A stretch of 64,000 nucleotides of DNA from Tupaia tana (GCA_026018925.1 JAKSZU010000025.1:27946696-28010695); one strand, 5' to 3'. Positions 1 to 11,683 are shown, counted from the stretch's first letter. The notes: generated from the letters alone by a model not told the origin. Program-made: numbers and translations.

Positions 1-2998
1 ATTGTGAGAACACAGACTCCAGCCTCCAACTACCATCCATTGTGAGAACACAGACTCCAGCCTCCAACTACCATCCATTGTGAGAACACAGGCTCCAACC
101 TCCAACTACCATCCATTGTGAGAACACAGACTCCAGCCTCCAACTACCATCCATTGTGAGAACACAGGCTCCAACCCCCAACTACCATCCATTGTGAGAA
201 CACAGACTCCAGCCTCCAACTACCATCCATTGTGAGAACACAGACTCCAGCCTCCAACTACCATCCATTGTGAAAACACAGACTCCAGCCTCCAACTACC
301 ATCCATTGTGAGAACACAGGCTCCAGCCTCCAACTACCATCCATTGTGAGAACACAGGCTCCAGCCTACAACTACCATCCATTGTGAGAACACAGGCTCC
401 AACCCCCAACTACCATCCATTGTGAGAACACAGACTCCAACCTCCAACTACCATCCATTGTGAGAACACAGACTCCAACCTCCAACTACCATCCATTGTG
501 AGAACACAGGCTCCAACCTCCAACTACCATCCATTGTGAGAACACAGGCTCCAGCCTCCATCTACCATCCATTGTGAGAACACAGACTCCAACCTCCAAC
601 TACCATCCATTGTGAGAACACAGGCTCCAGCCTCCAGCTACCATCCATTGTGAAAACACAGACTCCAGCCTCCAACTACCATCCATTGTGAGAACACAGA
701 CTCCAACCTCCAACTACCATCCATTGTGAGAACACAGGCTCCAACCCCCAACTACCATCCATTGTGAGAACACAGACTCCAGCCTCCAACTACCATCCAT
801 TGTGAGAACACAGGCTCCAGCCTCCAGCTACCATCCATTGTGAGAACACAGGCTCCAACCTCCAACTACCATCCATTGTGAGAACACAGGCTCCAGCCTC
901 CATCTACCATCCATTGTGAGAACACAGACTCCAGCCTCCAACTACCATCCATTGTGAGAACACAGGCTCCAGCCTCCATCTACCATCCATTGTGAGAACA
1001 CGGGCTCCAGCCTCCAACTACCATCCATTGTGAGAACACAGGCTCCAGCCTCCATCTACCATCCATTGTGAGAACACAGGCTCCAGCCTCCAACTACCAT
1101 CCATTGTGAGAACACAGACTCCAGCCCCCAACTACCATCCATTGTGAGAACACAGGCTCCAGCCTCCAACTACCATCCATTGTGACAACACAGACTCCAG
1201 CCTCCAACTACCATCCATTGTGAGAACACAGGCTTCAACCCCCAACTACCATCCATTGTGAGAACACAGGCTTCAACCTCCAACTCCATCCATTGTGAGA
1301 ACACGGGCTCCAACCTCCAACTACCATCCATTGTGAGAACACGGGCTGCAGCCTCCAACTACCATCCATTGTGAGAACACGGGCTGCAGCCTCCAACTAC
1401 CATCCATTGTGAGAACACAGGCTCCAGCCTCCAACTACCATCCATTGTGAGAACACGGGCTCCAGCCTCCAACTACCATCCATTGTGAGAACACAGACTC
1501 CAACCCCCAACTACCATCCATTGTGAGAACACAGGCTCCAGCCTGCAACTACCATCTGTCGTGAGAACATAGATTCCAGCCTCCAACTACCATCCATTGT
1601 GAGAACACAGGCTCCAACCCCCAACTACCATCCATTGTGAGAACACAGGCTCCAGCCTCCAACTACCATCCATTGTGAGAACACAGACTCCAGCCTCCAA
1701 TTACCATCCATTGTGAGAACACAGATTCCAGCCTCCAACTACCATCCATTGTGAGAACACAGACTCCAACCTCCAACTACCATCCATTGTGAGAACACAG
1801 GCTCCAACCCCCAACTACCATCCATTATGAGAACACAGGCTCCAGCCTCCAACTACCATCTGTCGTGAGAACACAGATTCCAGCCTCCAACTACCATCCA
1901 TTGTGAGAACACAGGCTCCAACCCCCAACTACCATCCATTGTGAGAACACAGACTCCAGCCTCCAACTACCATCCATTGTGAGAACACAGGCTCCAGCCT
2001 CCAACTACCATCCATTGTGAGAACACAGACTCCAACCTCCAACTACCATCCATTGTGAGAACAGAGGCTCCAGCCTCCAACTACCATCCATTGTGAGAAC
2101 ACAGACTCCAGCCTCCAACTACCATCCATTGTGAGAACACAGGCTCCAGCCTCCAACTACCATCCATTGTGAGAACACAGACTCCAGCCTCCAACTACCA
2201 TCCATTGTGAGAACACAGACTCCAGCCTCCAACTACCATCCATTGTGAGAACACAGACTCCAACCTCCAACTACCATCCATTGTGAGAACACAGGCTCCA
2301 ACCTCCAACTACCATCCATTGTGAGAACACAGACTCCAGCCTCCAACTACCATCCATTGTGAGAACACAGGCTCCAGCCTCCAACTACCATCCATTGTGA
2401 GAACACAGGCTCCAGCCTCCAACTACCATCCATTGTGAGAACACAGACTCCAGCCTCCAACTACCATCCATTGTGAGAACACAGACTCCAACCTCCAACT
2501 ACCATCCATTGTGAGAACACAGACTCCAGCCTCCAACTACCATCCATTGTGAGAACACAGGCTCCAGCCTCCAACTACCATCCATTGTGAGAACACAGGC
2601 TCCAGCCTCCAACTACCATCCATTGTGAGAACACAGACTCCAGCCTCCAACTACCATCCATTGTGAGAACACAGACTCCAGCCTCCAACTACCATCCATT
2701 GTGAGAACACAGACTCCAGCCTCCAACTACCATCCATTGTGAGAACACAGACTCCAACCTCCAACTACCATCCATTGTGAGAACACAGACTCCAGCCTCC
2801 AACTACCATCCATTGTGAGAACACAGACTCCAGCCTCCAACTACCATCCATTGTGAGAACACAGGCTCCAGCCTCCAACTACCATCCATTGTGAGAACAC
2901 AGACTCCAGCCTCCAACTACCATCCATTGTGAGAACACAGGCTCCAACCTCCAACTACCATCCATTGTGAAAATACAGACCATCCTTCTGAGAACAGG
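1..2998. repeat. 38-bp minisatellite, 78 complete units plus a degenerate end
   Basis: Direct tandem repeat of a 38-bp unit that begins ATTGTGAGAACACAG and ends CAACTACCATCC. Units start at 1, 39, 77 and so on; checks at 761, 1141, 1520 and 2964 show the register holds, with one 1-bp deletion in the unit starting at 1255. This gives 78 units over 1-2963, followed by a decayed partial unit to about 2998. Most unit differences are A/G or C/T at a few positions: unit positions 16, 22 and 25. The array continues past the left window edge, so its true length is unknown. The + strand is C-rich and G-poor (about 14 C to 5 G per unit). No protein is implied: 38 is not divisible by 3, and the frames through it are short and inconsistent. 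Confidence 0.98.
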
Positions 2999-3969
2999 TT
3001 AATTGATCTCACTGTTTCTAAATAATGTTCATCTTTACAACTGAGAGGAACATAGGGGTGCACCAAAAAATCGGTATGAACATCAAGCAGCCTTGTAAAA
3101 TTTAACGATCTCATAAATTAAGATTTAATCTGAGGCACAAATTAAGAGTTCAAAATATGTTTTTTCTTTTTATCTTTGCCTCTTTCTCCTTCCCTGGCAG
3201 TGTATGTTTTCATATTGTCAGTGCCATAGGAGGCAAAATTCCATCGAATAAACAGAACATCTATTGAAGCTTGAAAATGAGTCTGTCTAACATGCTGGTT
3301 ACAGCAACAGCAGTTTCTTCCGAAAGTCACGCCGTGTGGCTAGAATCGAGCAGATGTTTAGCTGCCCTCACCTTGGCTCACGAGGAATGGATTGCTTATT
3401 TCCTCATCCGTTTACTTCCCCAAAAGCAAGCCTGGAAGTCATCTCTGGCCTCGTGATGGTAGAAGAATCGTTAGCTTCTCCCATTCACGTGGCCACGTCA
3501 CGAGTTTTGTTTGAGGACTGTGAGTACGCTAGCACGGTAGGGGTTAATGGCTTGCCTCGCAAACCCTTCCCACAACCACAAAAATTACTAGAATCGTTGA
3601 CAGAGGAACATATGGGAAATGGTTGCTTTAATCAAATAAGCCTTTTGTATTGCCTTTTACTGGAGGATTACTTCTCATTAGCTGGTATTATGTGATACAG
3701 TAACCATGGCAATGATCTGCCTATTTCACAGATGCCACGGGACACATGGCATCTGGGAGCTGTGTGGCTGTCACATGATCCTCTCTAGCAAAACTGATCA
3801 GGTAGTTATAAAGCAAATTCTCCTTTCTGCTCTGTGCCAGAAACCTTGAACAGCAACGCTCCGAGGCTCTGCTCCAGAACAGCATCGTTCCGTGAACTCG
3901 TGCAACGCCAAACCCGTTTTAGGTTGGAGGGCGCCGTGCAGTAGCGCTTAACTGGTAGGGGCTCTGGAG
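2999..3969. other. No recognised feature
   Basis: Unique-looking sequence between the minisatellite and a MER3-like fragment. A 119-codon open frame on + (3336-3695) has no recognisable domain, signal peptide or codon pattern, and is treated as chance. Confidence 0.6.
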
Positions 3970-4080
3970 CGTTTCAAATGTGGCTGGGGAGACTGAGGAA
4001 GTAAATCACACATTTCATTTCATTCTAATTAAGTACAGTTTAAACGTAGATGGCTATGTTATTGGATGTGAAGCTCTTGA
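3970..4080 (+). mobile_element. MER3-like DNA transposon fragment
   Basis: Contains CAAATGTGGCTGGGGAGACT, then an ATTTCATT/ATTCTAATTAA tract and a TGGCTATGTTATTGGATGTG block. This order matches the mammal-wide repeat with 'aaatgtggctagtgagactgag' and 'gtggctactgtattggacag'. The match is to remembered consensus, so the family name is likely rather than certain. No coding potential. Confidence 0.6.
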
Positions 4081-7000
4081 CTGACTGGAAAAATGACCAG
4101 ATTTATATTGAAATTTGAACAACTTGGAGGATTATCAATACTTTGTCAGTCAAGTTTTTTTTTTTAATCTGTTTTTTGGACTTTTTTAAAGAAAAAGACT
4201 GCCCAACCTATTCTTACAGGATCTGAAATTTGATTAAAATCACGAAATTTAAATTGCCTTAAGCAGCATTAAAGGGAATAGCGACCCATCTTCATGCTCA
4301 TAACCTAGGTGTTGCTATTACCCGTTATTTCCCCTTCCTTACTCTCCCTTCTTCATAGCTAACTTTTAATGATTTCATTCTTCAACCATCACCTCTCATG
4401 TTTCCACTTCTCTAGCTCATTTTCCTCCTTCCTTTTCCATGCACATTTGATGCCCTCAATCAACTTCTGTGTATTTCTCATCCCTCACGTCCCTTCCTCC
4501 CCTCTTACTTGGCCTTCTAATTCTTTAATAAAAGCAGCCCTCGCCTAGCCCGCTAATCCACTTCTCCTCTTCGAATTACCTGCTGGTAAGACCGTAACTG
4601 ACCCTAACTAAATGCAGCCATCACCTGGATGGGACCAAGCTGAACACGACTCAGGGAAAGTTTTACTGCCATACGTCATTTTACACCCGTAAGTGCTCAA
4701 AGGCTATTGCCCTTCAGTGCGAATTAATTCCCCTGTCCTTTATTTTCCCATCTGTCCATGAGGTTTGAAATCTTCTCTCTCTCAGTCACCCCACACATGC
4801 TCAGTCCTTTGGGATTTCTGGTGAGGACCACCCTTAACTCTCGGAGGGCCGCTCAGGCTCCCGTCAGCACACTAGCAGCCTGGCCGCTGTGGCGGGCCTC
4901 GCTCCTGTTCTGCTGCGAGGACTCGCTGAATTCTGGTCTGTTCCTTCACAGTGCTGTAGTCTTGCCTGGTGACCTGAGTGTACCCTGTGTATCTTCTCCG
5001 CTCATATGTGAGTCTGAGTCTGACGAAGGTGGAGAGTTCTACTTGAAAACGTGTTTTACCCCAGCCCGCAGGATAGTCTCATAAGTAACAGATGCACACT
5101 GAGTATTAGGTTGGATAAAACAATTAACGTGTGATGGCATGGCGTCTCCTGACCTGTTCTAATAAAAGGATATTGAACTCGTTCTACCTCTAATGGGCGG
5201 ATTACAATGTCGGATCCCTCTCTTGATACTCCAGCTGTAGTTTTGTCACTCATTAATCAACAGTCGGATGAAATGGAGCGTTGTCAAACGGCATGATGTG
5301 GAGGCTCCGTGCAGAGACTGGGCTGAAAGGGGTATTTGGGATCAGGGCTTCAGTTGCTGACGTCCCTCAAGCCCTTCTGTGTCTTCCCACTTCGTAGGCC
5401 GGGTTATTGCAGGAATGGCAGGGTCGTTGTTTGTAGAAGGGACTTCAGGGCCAAGAAAATAGCAGCATAATCCAGCTCTGTTTGTGTGAATGGATGCCTA
5501 TCTCTATCTGGTTCAGCAAAATTATTATGGTTCATTATGATGAAATGAAACCTAGCTGTAAATATGACTTTCACTGTAGTCTTAGCATGGCACCATCGAA
5601 CCCGAGACCACTTTTTATTTTCTGTCATGGAATTTATTAGTTTTAATTATGTAACATGTTGCTTAGAAATTGAGAAGCAGAAAAAAATAACATTTTAAGC
5701 GACACTTGAGGATGTAACATCAGTTTTGCTTTGGGGTCTTCAGGACTGGAACAGCCAAATACAAGGGATAAATGAGATGGTGCATTATTCAAACACATGT
5801 ATTAACTATTTTTAATTTCCATAAATCATCCAAGACATTATAAATATGTTAGAGTTTAATCTAGAATCCAGGAAACAGACCACTGATTGCTATTTTTTAA
5901 TAGCACACGTGTGAATAATACTTTGCCAAAATGAGATGAAAATGTCAGTGCCAGATCTTTTGAGTCTTCCTCAAACTTTCTATAAAATGTAAATTAAAAT
6001 AACCATCCCACCTTTAAATATACGGTCTGGATGGCTTTCATTTTTCATCTTAGATAACTTTAAATAAATTTCTGGACCTGCTGCGGGTAGGTTGGATGAC
6101 TAATCTGCTCTGAAACCACGTCCACTGGAGTATGGGAGAGGGGCCTGGGCTCCAGAGCGTCGTGGAGGTTGGAGTGGATGAGTGCTAGCAGGTCAGTCCT
6201 CTACCTGTCCCTAAATCCTTCCTGGAAATCAACCGTGGACACCCACAGGATGACTGAGCTCTCCTAAGCCCCTGTGAGTCTAAATCCACAGCATTCTGGT
6301 GCAAGAGTTTCAAACAAGAACTCCTGGACATCTGCCTGCTTTCTGTATCCGAAGTTTGTGGGAGAAGGGAATATTGCTAAGTTGAAATGCACAAAAAAAG
6401 ACATAGCCATCATTGAGTTTAAGTGTCAGCTGTCCTAAAGAAATTGTCATGCCGGCAGCTCTGTTCTTGGAGATTAGGCAGAACTGACAAGAACGGCTCT
6501 CTGTTTCCCACACACTATTCTGACCTAATTCTCCTTTGCCAGCCTTCATCTCCCGTCAACAAATTCCTAGCGACAACATGCACACGCAGACGAAGGCCAT
6601 TGTGGGAGAGACGGGCCAGGACAACATGGCAGGTCCTCAGCGGTCGCTCGGTAATGATTCCTGACAGGGGTACCCTTCCATTGTCCTCAAAATATGGGCT
6701 CTGGGAGATCAATTCTCTGAAGGCCTTTAAAAATAGGTGGTAAATGGAACTGGAAATAAATAAATAAGCTGATAGATAATCTAAGTGGGTGAAGCCCTTC
6801 TCCAAGGCACCCTTCACTGCATCCATCACACGGTGACATTATAAATCTGTGTGCTTCGCAAGGCAATGACATGAAAAATTAGGCTGAACAAGCCACAGAT
6901 GCACAATTTGTCAGCCTCAAAGGAAAGGTTAATGCAAGTTAAATATTGACATGTCAGCAATAAGGATTACGCCAATTATAAATTTACACCAACACGGCTG

Positions 7001-7255
7001 CACTTTAATGACTGTGACACTGACGGGTCGACATGGGGTGGAAGAATGACAGCCGAAGAGAGCATCACAGAAATCAGAACTCAGCACACGTGGGCTTTGT
7101 AAGATCTCTCCTCATTTCTCTGTCTTACCCTTATGCTATTTAAGGTTCTCTACAGTGACAGAGCTGACAGTTCATGTAAATGCATGCGTGCACACGTACG
7201 TATTTACACATACATGCCCATCTACATTATATATCCATATTTACGAACACAGAGT
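4081..7255. other. Mostly unique sequence, no gene recognised
   Basis: AT-rich sequence with no splice-site and codon pattern I can defend. About 4320-4560 is pyrimidine-rich on +. Near 5105 there is a mariner-terminus-like string (TATTAGGTTGGATAAAACAA) with no matching second end. The 108-codon frame at 4758-5084 and the overlapping frames around 6310-6870 lie on opposite strands with no protein similarity I recognise. Confidence 0.5.
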
Positions 7256-7442
7256 CACGTGTTGCATAACAGTGGAGATACATCCTGAGAGATGCATCTT
7301 CGGGTTTTGTTGTGTGAACATTGTAGAATGCAGTTATGCAAACCTCGCTTACTAAGCAAGGGGTACGCAGGGTGTCTACGAGGCCACCGTCACATAGGCA
7401 GTCATCGTGGACTGAAATGTCACCACGCAGTGCATAACTGTG
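7256..7442. mobile_element. Ancient DNA transposon remnant, family uncertain
   Basis: Begins GTTGCATAACAGTGGAGATA, continues with GCATCTTCGGG and GAACATTGTAGAATGCAGTT, and ends ACCACGCAGTGCATAACTG after a GGCCACCGTC block. This matches the two ends of a common old mammalian DNA transposon, with most of the interior deleted. The recurrence of a TGCATAAC motif near both termini supports the call. I could not name the family with confidence. Confidence 0.55.
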
Positions 7443-7579
7443 TGTGTGTGCATAGACCCACACACATACGCAAGGGCTCTTTGACATGTTTGTGGAAATG
7501 CCTAGTATGGAAAAGACTAAGCATGGATTTCAAATTTTTCTTTCACCAAATAAACCTCATTTTAATTCTGTTTGTCCAT

Positions 7580-8033
7580 ACATGTGTGGAAATCCTCTCC
7601 TGTATGCAAGGAGATTTGCTTTACGGAATTGGCTTATGTGGTTATGGACCTGAGGAGTCCCTGGATCTGCAGAGTCAGTAGGTTGGAGATCCAGGAGACC
7701 CGATGGCACAGTTCCACTACAGAAACCAGCAGGGTTGAGGTCCAGAAAAACCAATGTCTCATTTCAAGTCAAAGGCACAAAGAAGCCAGTCTCCTAGTTC
7801 CAGAGCTGTCAGTAAGAAATGGTCTCACACCAGCAGGAGGGGCAACGATTTCTTCCATTCAGGCTTTCCATCGATTGGATGAGGTCACCCACATTAGGAT
7901 GATGCTCGACTTGTTTAAGGTACCAATCTGCATGTTGACCTCATTCAAAAGCAGCTTCGCAGAAACACCTAAAATAATGTTTAGTCAAATACCTGTGCAC
8001 CCCATCAAGCTGATAGTAAACTGATTATCACAA
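7580..8033 (+). mobile_element. Old interspersed repeat, family uncertain
   Basis: Carries a run of blocks I recognise from an abundant mammalian repeat: GGAATTGGCTTATGTGGTTA, a 'gagaccc..gatggcacagttcc' region, AAAACCAATGTCTCA, TGGATGAGGTCACCCACATT, and AATAATGTTTAGTCAAATAC followed by a CACCCC motif. Order and spacing are preserved, with scattered substitutions. It may be an old L1 3' end or an LTR. No open frame is retained. Confidence 0.55.
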
Positions 8034-8129
8034 CCTCATCTGAACTCCGGTGTGAGTTAACCCTGCACGTAACATTACGGGGACTTCCCAGATTCCAAGT
8101 GCTGTGGCGAATGCTTCACCCGTCACCTC

Positions 8130-8405
8130 CTAAGAGGAGCACCACAGTCCTGTGAGGACACAGTGAGAAGGCTATGGGCAGGCCAGAAAGGTCACACTAG
8201 AAACCACCCCACCCTGATGGTATTGGGTTATCAAAAAAGTCATGACTCATTTTTGCATAGAAAAACAGAAAAATATATCATGAATCTCCTGACAGCCTAA
8301 TACCTCGGTTTGGGGTTTCTATCCCCGGAACCGTGAGATAATAAGTTCCTGTTGTTTTAGCCGCTCAGTGTGGTCTGTGGCGTTTTGCTGTGGCAGCCTG
8401 CGTTG
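8130..8405 (+). mobile_element. MLT1-type MaLR LTR, interrupted
   Basis: Left part: TGTGAGGACACAGTGAGAAG, CAGGCCAGAAAGG and AGAAACCACCCCACCCTGAT. Right part: GAACCGTGAGATAATAAGTT, CTGTTGTTTTAGCCGCTCAG and TTTTGCTGTGGCAGCC. These are the hallmark order of the 3' half of MLT1 LTRs (ERVL-MaLR). A foreign segment at about 8222-8283 splits the two parts. A SINE with an internal array lies just downstream. Confidence 0.8.
8222..8283 (+). mobile_element. Mariner-like terminal fragment inside the MLT1 LTR
   Basis: TATTGGGTTATCAAAAAAG then TCATGACTCATTTTTGCATA is the shape of a mariner terminal inverted repeat, preceded by a TA target dinucleotide. The far end retains only ATATCATGA, so the second terminus is cut short. 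It sits between MLT1 blocks that are contiguous in ordinary MLT1 copies, so it inserted after the LTR. Confidence 0.55.
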
Positions 8406-8434
8406 ATGAATTCAAGGAGACATCCACGGGCTGC

Positions 8435-9112
8435 CCTGTGGCCTGGCGGGAAAGGCAGTCCCACCCCACGTAGCCAGCTGTGTGGTTCGGGTCTTGGGCC
8501 CATCGCTTAGCAAACATTCTGGATGCACGTGTGTGCCCGAAACCCTGAAAGGAGGAAGACGTGCAGAAGGAACTGTGGCATGACCACTTCCCGAAACCCT
8601 GAAAGGAGGAAGACGTGCAGAAGGAACTGTGGCATGACCACTTCCCGAAACCCTGAAAGGAGGAAGACGTGCAGAAGGAACTGTGGCATGACCACTTCCC
8701 GAAACCCTGAAAGGAGGAAGACGTGCAGAAGGAACTGTGGCATGACCACTTCCCGAAACCCTGAAAGGAGGAAGACGTGGAGAAGGAACTGTGGCATGAC
8801 CACTTCCCGAAACCCTGAAAGGAGGAAGACGTGGAGAAGGAACTGTGGCATGACCACTTCCCGAAACCCTGAAAGGAGGAAGACGTGGAGAAGGAACTGT
8901 GGCATGACCACTTCCCGAAACCCTGAAAGGAGGAAGACGTGGAGAAGGAACTGTGGCATGACCACTTCCCGAAACCCTGAAAGGAGGAAGACGTGCAGAA
9001 GGAACTGTGGCATGACCACTTCCCCAGGGGACTACGTAGAATCTTTCCCCTCTCTCTCTGTTTCTCTGTCTGTCTCTGAGGAGCACACAGGACCCCTGGA
9101 AAGAAAAAAAGA
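8435..9112 (+). mobile_element. tRNA-derived SINE (long form) expanded by an internal minisatellite
   Basis: The tRNA-like head is seen as CCCACGTAGCCAGC and the B-box-like TGGTTCGGGTC. It is followed by CACGTGTGTGCCC, then the 54-bp array. The SINE tail then resumes with TCTCTCTGTTTCTCTGTCTG, GAGGAGCACACAGGACCCC and an A-rich end. Compared with intact long SINEs in this window (e.g. 31655-31932), everything is in order except that the middle is present nine times. Confidence 0.85.
8536..9021. repeat. 54-bp tandem repeat, nine perfect-length copies
   Basis: Unit starts CCCGAAACCCTGAAAGGAGG and ends GGCATGACCACTT. Exactly 9 x 54 bp with no indel. Units 1-4 and 9 have GTGCAG; units 5-8 have GTGGAG. 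No other substitution stands out, so the array was recently amplified or homogenised. Because 54 is divisible by 3, several frames on both strands stay open through it; these are repeat artefacts, not genes. The unit aligns to the SINE segment running from CCCAAGATCCCGAGAGGAG to GCGGCGTGACCATC. Confidence 0.97.
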
Positions 9113-9960
9113 AGTATTGTTAAAAAGTATTCCCTATACACAGTGTTTTATATTTTTCTTCCCATTGTGCGACAGGGCTGACGCTAAACTGAATTTTTAT
9201 ATTCTTCTATGGTGCCATTAAAAAAAAATCAAAGAAAAAATATACTCCAAAATATTAATGTTTCCCATATGTTGGAATTATTAGTTATTTTAATTTGTTC
9301 TTCTTTTCCCATTTCTATATTTTCATTTTACTTGTAATGACCATGCATTCTTTTTTCAGATAAAAATAAAGACTAATAATAAATAATTGGAGGAGAATGG
9401 ATAGGGCAAAAGTCATCTGAAATATAAACAAGGAAATGTCAAGGCTCTAGCCTGAATTTGAGCAGTGGGGGTAAAGCACATCTCAAAGTCATGTCTGGGA
9501 TCACATGACTTGGGGCAATGTGACAGTGAAGAAATTCAGAGAATATCAGTGACCCTGGATTTAGCAGAGTGGGTGACCTACTACATGGACTCTCTTCCTA
9601 CTGAAGCAGTCGCGTCCATCCTGCCTTGACCAAGACCAGCTCACGGGCAAACCCCACTGAGCCAGCCAGTCGGCATGTTGGATCAGGCAATGAGGCCCTT
9701 GTATAAGAGCGGACTGGCTGGGGTAGTGAGGACTCTGTAGATCAAATGAAACATACTTCCCAGAGCCGCCTTCAAAGTTGCACAGATAAGGTGAAATAAA
9801 CAGAAAAGTGATAGAACTAAGAATTTTATTTGAACCAGAAAGAGATAAAAACAAATGTGAGTAAACAAACACCAGTGAAAATGAATTAGAAAATTCAGGA
9901 TTAAAAAATGGAAATACCAGTGTGTAGTAAGTCTTCTGGTTTCTCTCTCGCCATTGTACA

Positions 9961-9963
<3 letters not shown>
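9113..9963. other. No recognised feature
   Basis: AT-rich unique sequence. Nothing but chance open frames is visible. Confidence 0.55.
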
Positions 9964-10001
<38 letters not shown>

Positions 10002-10020
10002 ATATGCATGTATGTATGTA
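9964..10020. repeat. (TG)n microsatellite with TATG tail
   Basis: About 18 uninterrupted TG units followed by CATATGCATG and TATG units. Likely length-polymorphic. Confidence 0.95.
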
Positions 10021-10628
10021 TTGGTGGAAGTAACATGTAGAAATCGGGCTCACTATAAAGAGTTCCGTTTAGTACCCCAGGGATCCTCGATCCACCAAAT
10101 GTTACATACATGATTTTGGTTGTCATATTCAGTTCCATTTCATTTCCATTTTAATTGGAAAAGGTGCACTGGAGAACAGAAAAAGATGATAAGCCATCAG
10201 AGAAGTTATTAATTCCAGGAGTAAGGAAGATAATGTTTGTATTTGCCAGAGAAGAGGCAATTAAAGTGAGACTATGATTGAAGAGATAAGAGGCCAGGCA
10301 CACCAAGCAGAGGCTCTAAATCGTTCGCTGGCATGGCAGCACTGAGAGGAGCAGGCGGCGCTGTGATTGGCTGCGATGAAACTTTCTAGGAATGTACGTC
10401 TGTCCTGTCATTTGTCTCATTTGATGGTATTATTCACACGAATAAATGATGGGACAGTAAAAGCTTCGTGACAGTGGGCACATTGATCATTATGTCCTGA
10501 GCTCCGATCTGTCGAATGCATTGACAATAATAAATCTGTGGCATTACAATCCTAGTGATATAATAAAAATTATGATAAAGCTATAACTAGAATAATAATG
10601 GGTGGTGGACTTTACAGTTTAACAAAAA
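10021..10628. other. No recognised feature
   Basis: Unique AT-rich sequence without identifiable repeat or exon. Confidence 0.55.
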
Positions 10629-10640
10629 CATATTCAGTAT

Positions 10641-10850
10641 GGGGCGGGCAGGTGGCATCGTGGTTAAGGGAGCTGGACTCCCACATGGCCGACTGTGGTT
10701 TAAGTCCTGGACCCGGCAGCTTCCTTTCTCACTTTCCCTCTCTCTCCCTCTGCCTCCCTATTTCTCTCTTTCTCTTGCTCTGTTCCTCTCTGGTACAATT
10801 AAAATAAATAAATAAATAAGTAAAGTTATATAAAATAATTATAAAAAAAC
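10641..10850 (+). mobile_element. tRNA-derived SINE, short form
   Basis: Head GGGCGGGCAGGTGGCATCG, A-box-like TGGTTAAGGGAGCTGG and B-box-like GGTTTAAGTCC, then a CT-rich body, CTCTGGTACAATTAAAATAA and an A-rich tail. Flanked by target-site duplications CATATTCAGTAT (10629-10640) and CATATTCAATAT (10851-10862), one mismatch. Polymerase III-type internal promoter elements are visible; transcription is not shown. Confidence 0.9.
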
Positions 10851-10862
10851 CATATTCAATAT

Positions 10863-11480
10863 GTCACTCCATATCACTTCAACTTTCAATGTATACTTTC
10901 ATTTTAAAAATTTTTCTGAATTATAAATGAAACTTGGGGACATACTAACTAAGAGACTTATCCTGTTAAAATTTTGTTGTTCGCAAGTACAGAGACCAAG
11001 GAGCTCAGGTGTTCTGCTGAGTGGCATTAGTGACTCATCCATGGAATGGACAGAAAGTGCATTCTTCTGGGCTCTGTGCATTTCAAATGTCAGAAAATAA
11101 ACCGTGTATTTAAGTTTAAAAACTGAAATTTACTCTGATAGATCAGGAAAGATCAGGAGTGCATTCTGGGACTCCAGCATGCCATCAGTTGAGTCTCCCT
11201 CATTCCTTGTCTCCATTTATAGCGCTTTCATGTCAGAAAGACTCCGGCCCCTTGGGAAGCATATTGACTGCCGAGAGCAGGGACTTCATGATCTCCCACA
11301 TTTTGCAAACCCACCTGAAAGGCGACTTCCTCCTAATCTCCACACGCCGAGACTGGTCGTGTCAGCCCACAGTGGTGTTCCTAGATCGGGTGGAGGGGCC
11401 ACCACTCACCAGCCAGCCTGGGTCACTGGCCATCGTACAAGTCAAGCCAGGATTTTGTTATCAGCAACTCCACAGGGCAC
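10863..11480. other. No recognised feature
   Basis: Unique sequence. Overlapping open frames of 126 and 158 codons on + at 11104-11635 run into CA repeats and have no recognisable domain. Confidence 0.5.
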
Positions 11481-11587
11481 ATAAAAGGTCAGGGACAGAT
11501 TTTTTGATGGGATATGAGTCTGGAGGAAAGGAAAACATGAAACACACACACACACACCTAGCTATATTCTCTATTCCACTAGTAGAG

Positions 11588-11588
<1 letters not shown>
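11481..11588 (+). repeat. Source copy of a 108-bp perfect duplication
   Basis: Begins ATAAAAGGTCAGGGACAG and ends CCACTAGTAGAGG, including a CA run. The same 108 bases recur base for base at 13190-13297, inside a SINE. Here it runs straight into a (CA)20 tract, with a partial echo at 11631-11660 (TAGCTATATTCCACCAGTAG). Confidence 0.95.

Positions 11589-11590
<2 letters not shown>

Positions 11591-11630
<40 letters not shown>
11591..11630. repeat. (CA)20 microsatellite
   Basis: Pure CA dinucleotides; likely polymorphic in length. Confidence 0.95.
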
Positions 11631-11631
<1 letters not shown>

Positions 11632-11683
11632 CTAGCTATATTCCACCAGTAGAGGAAAGATACAGCTATAAAGAAGTGTATTT

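Noticed and set aside
1..2998. CRISPR array
   Set aside because: Units abut with no spacers and differ by point changes; this is a minisatellite in a mammalian context.
3336..3695. 119-codon plus frame
   Set aside because: No recognisable domain and an overlapping alternative frame; not supported.
8365..9221. Long repetitive open frames on both strands (up to 258 codons)
   Set aside because: They exist because a 54-bp unit preserves frame in every phase. Both strands stay open equally, and the source is a SINE, so no protein is supported.
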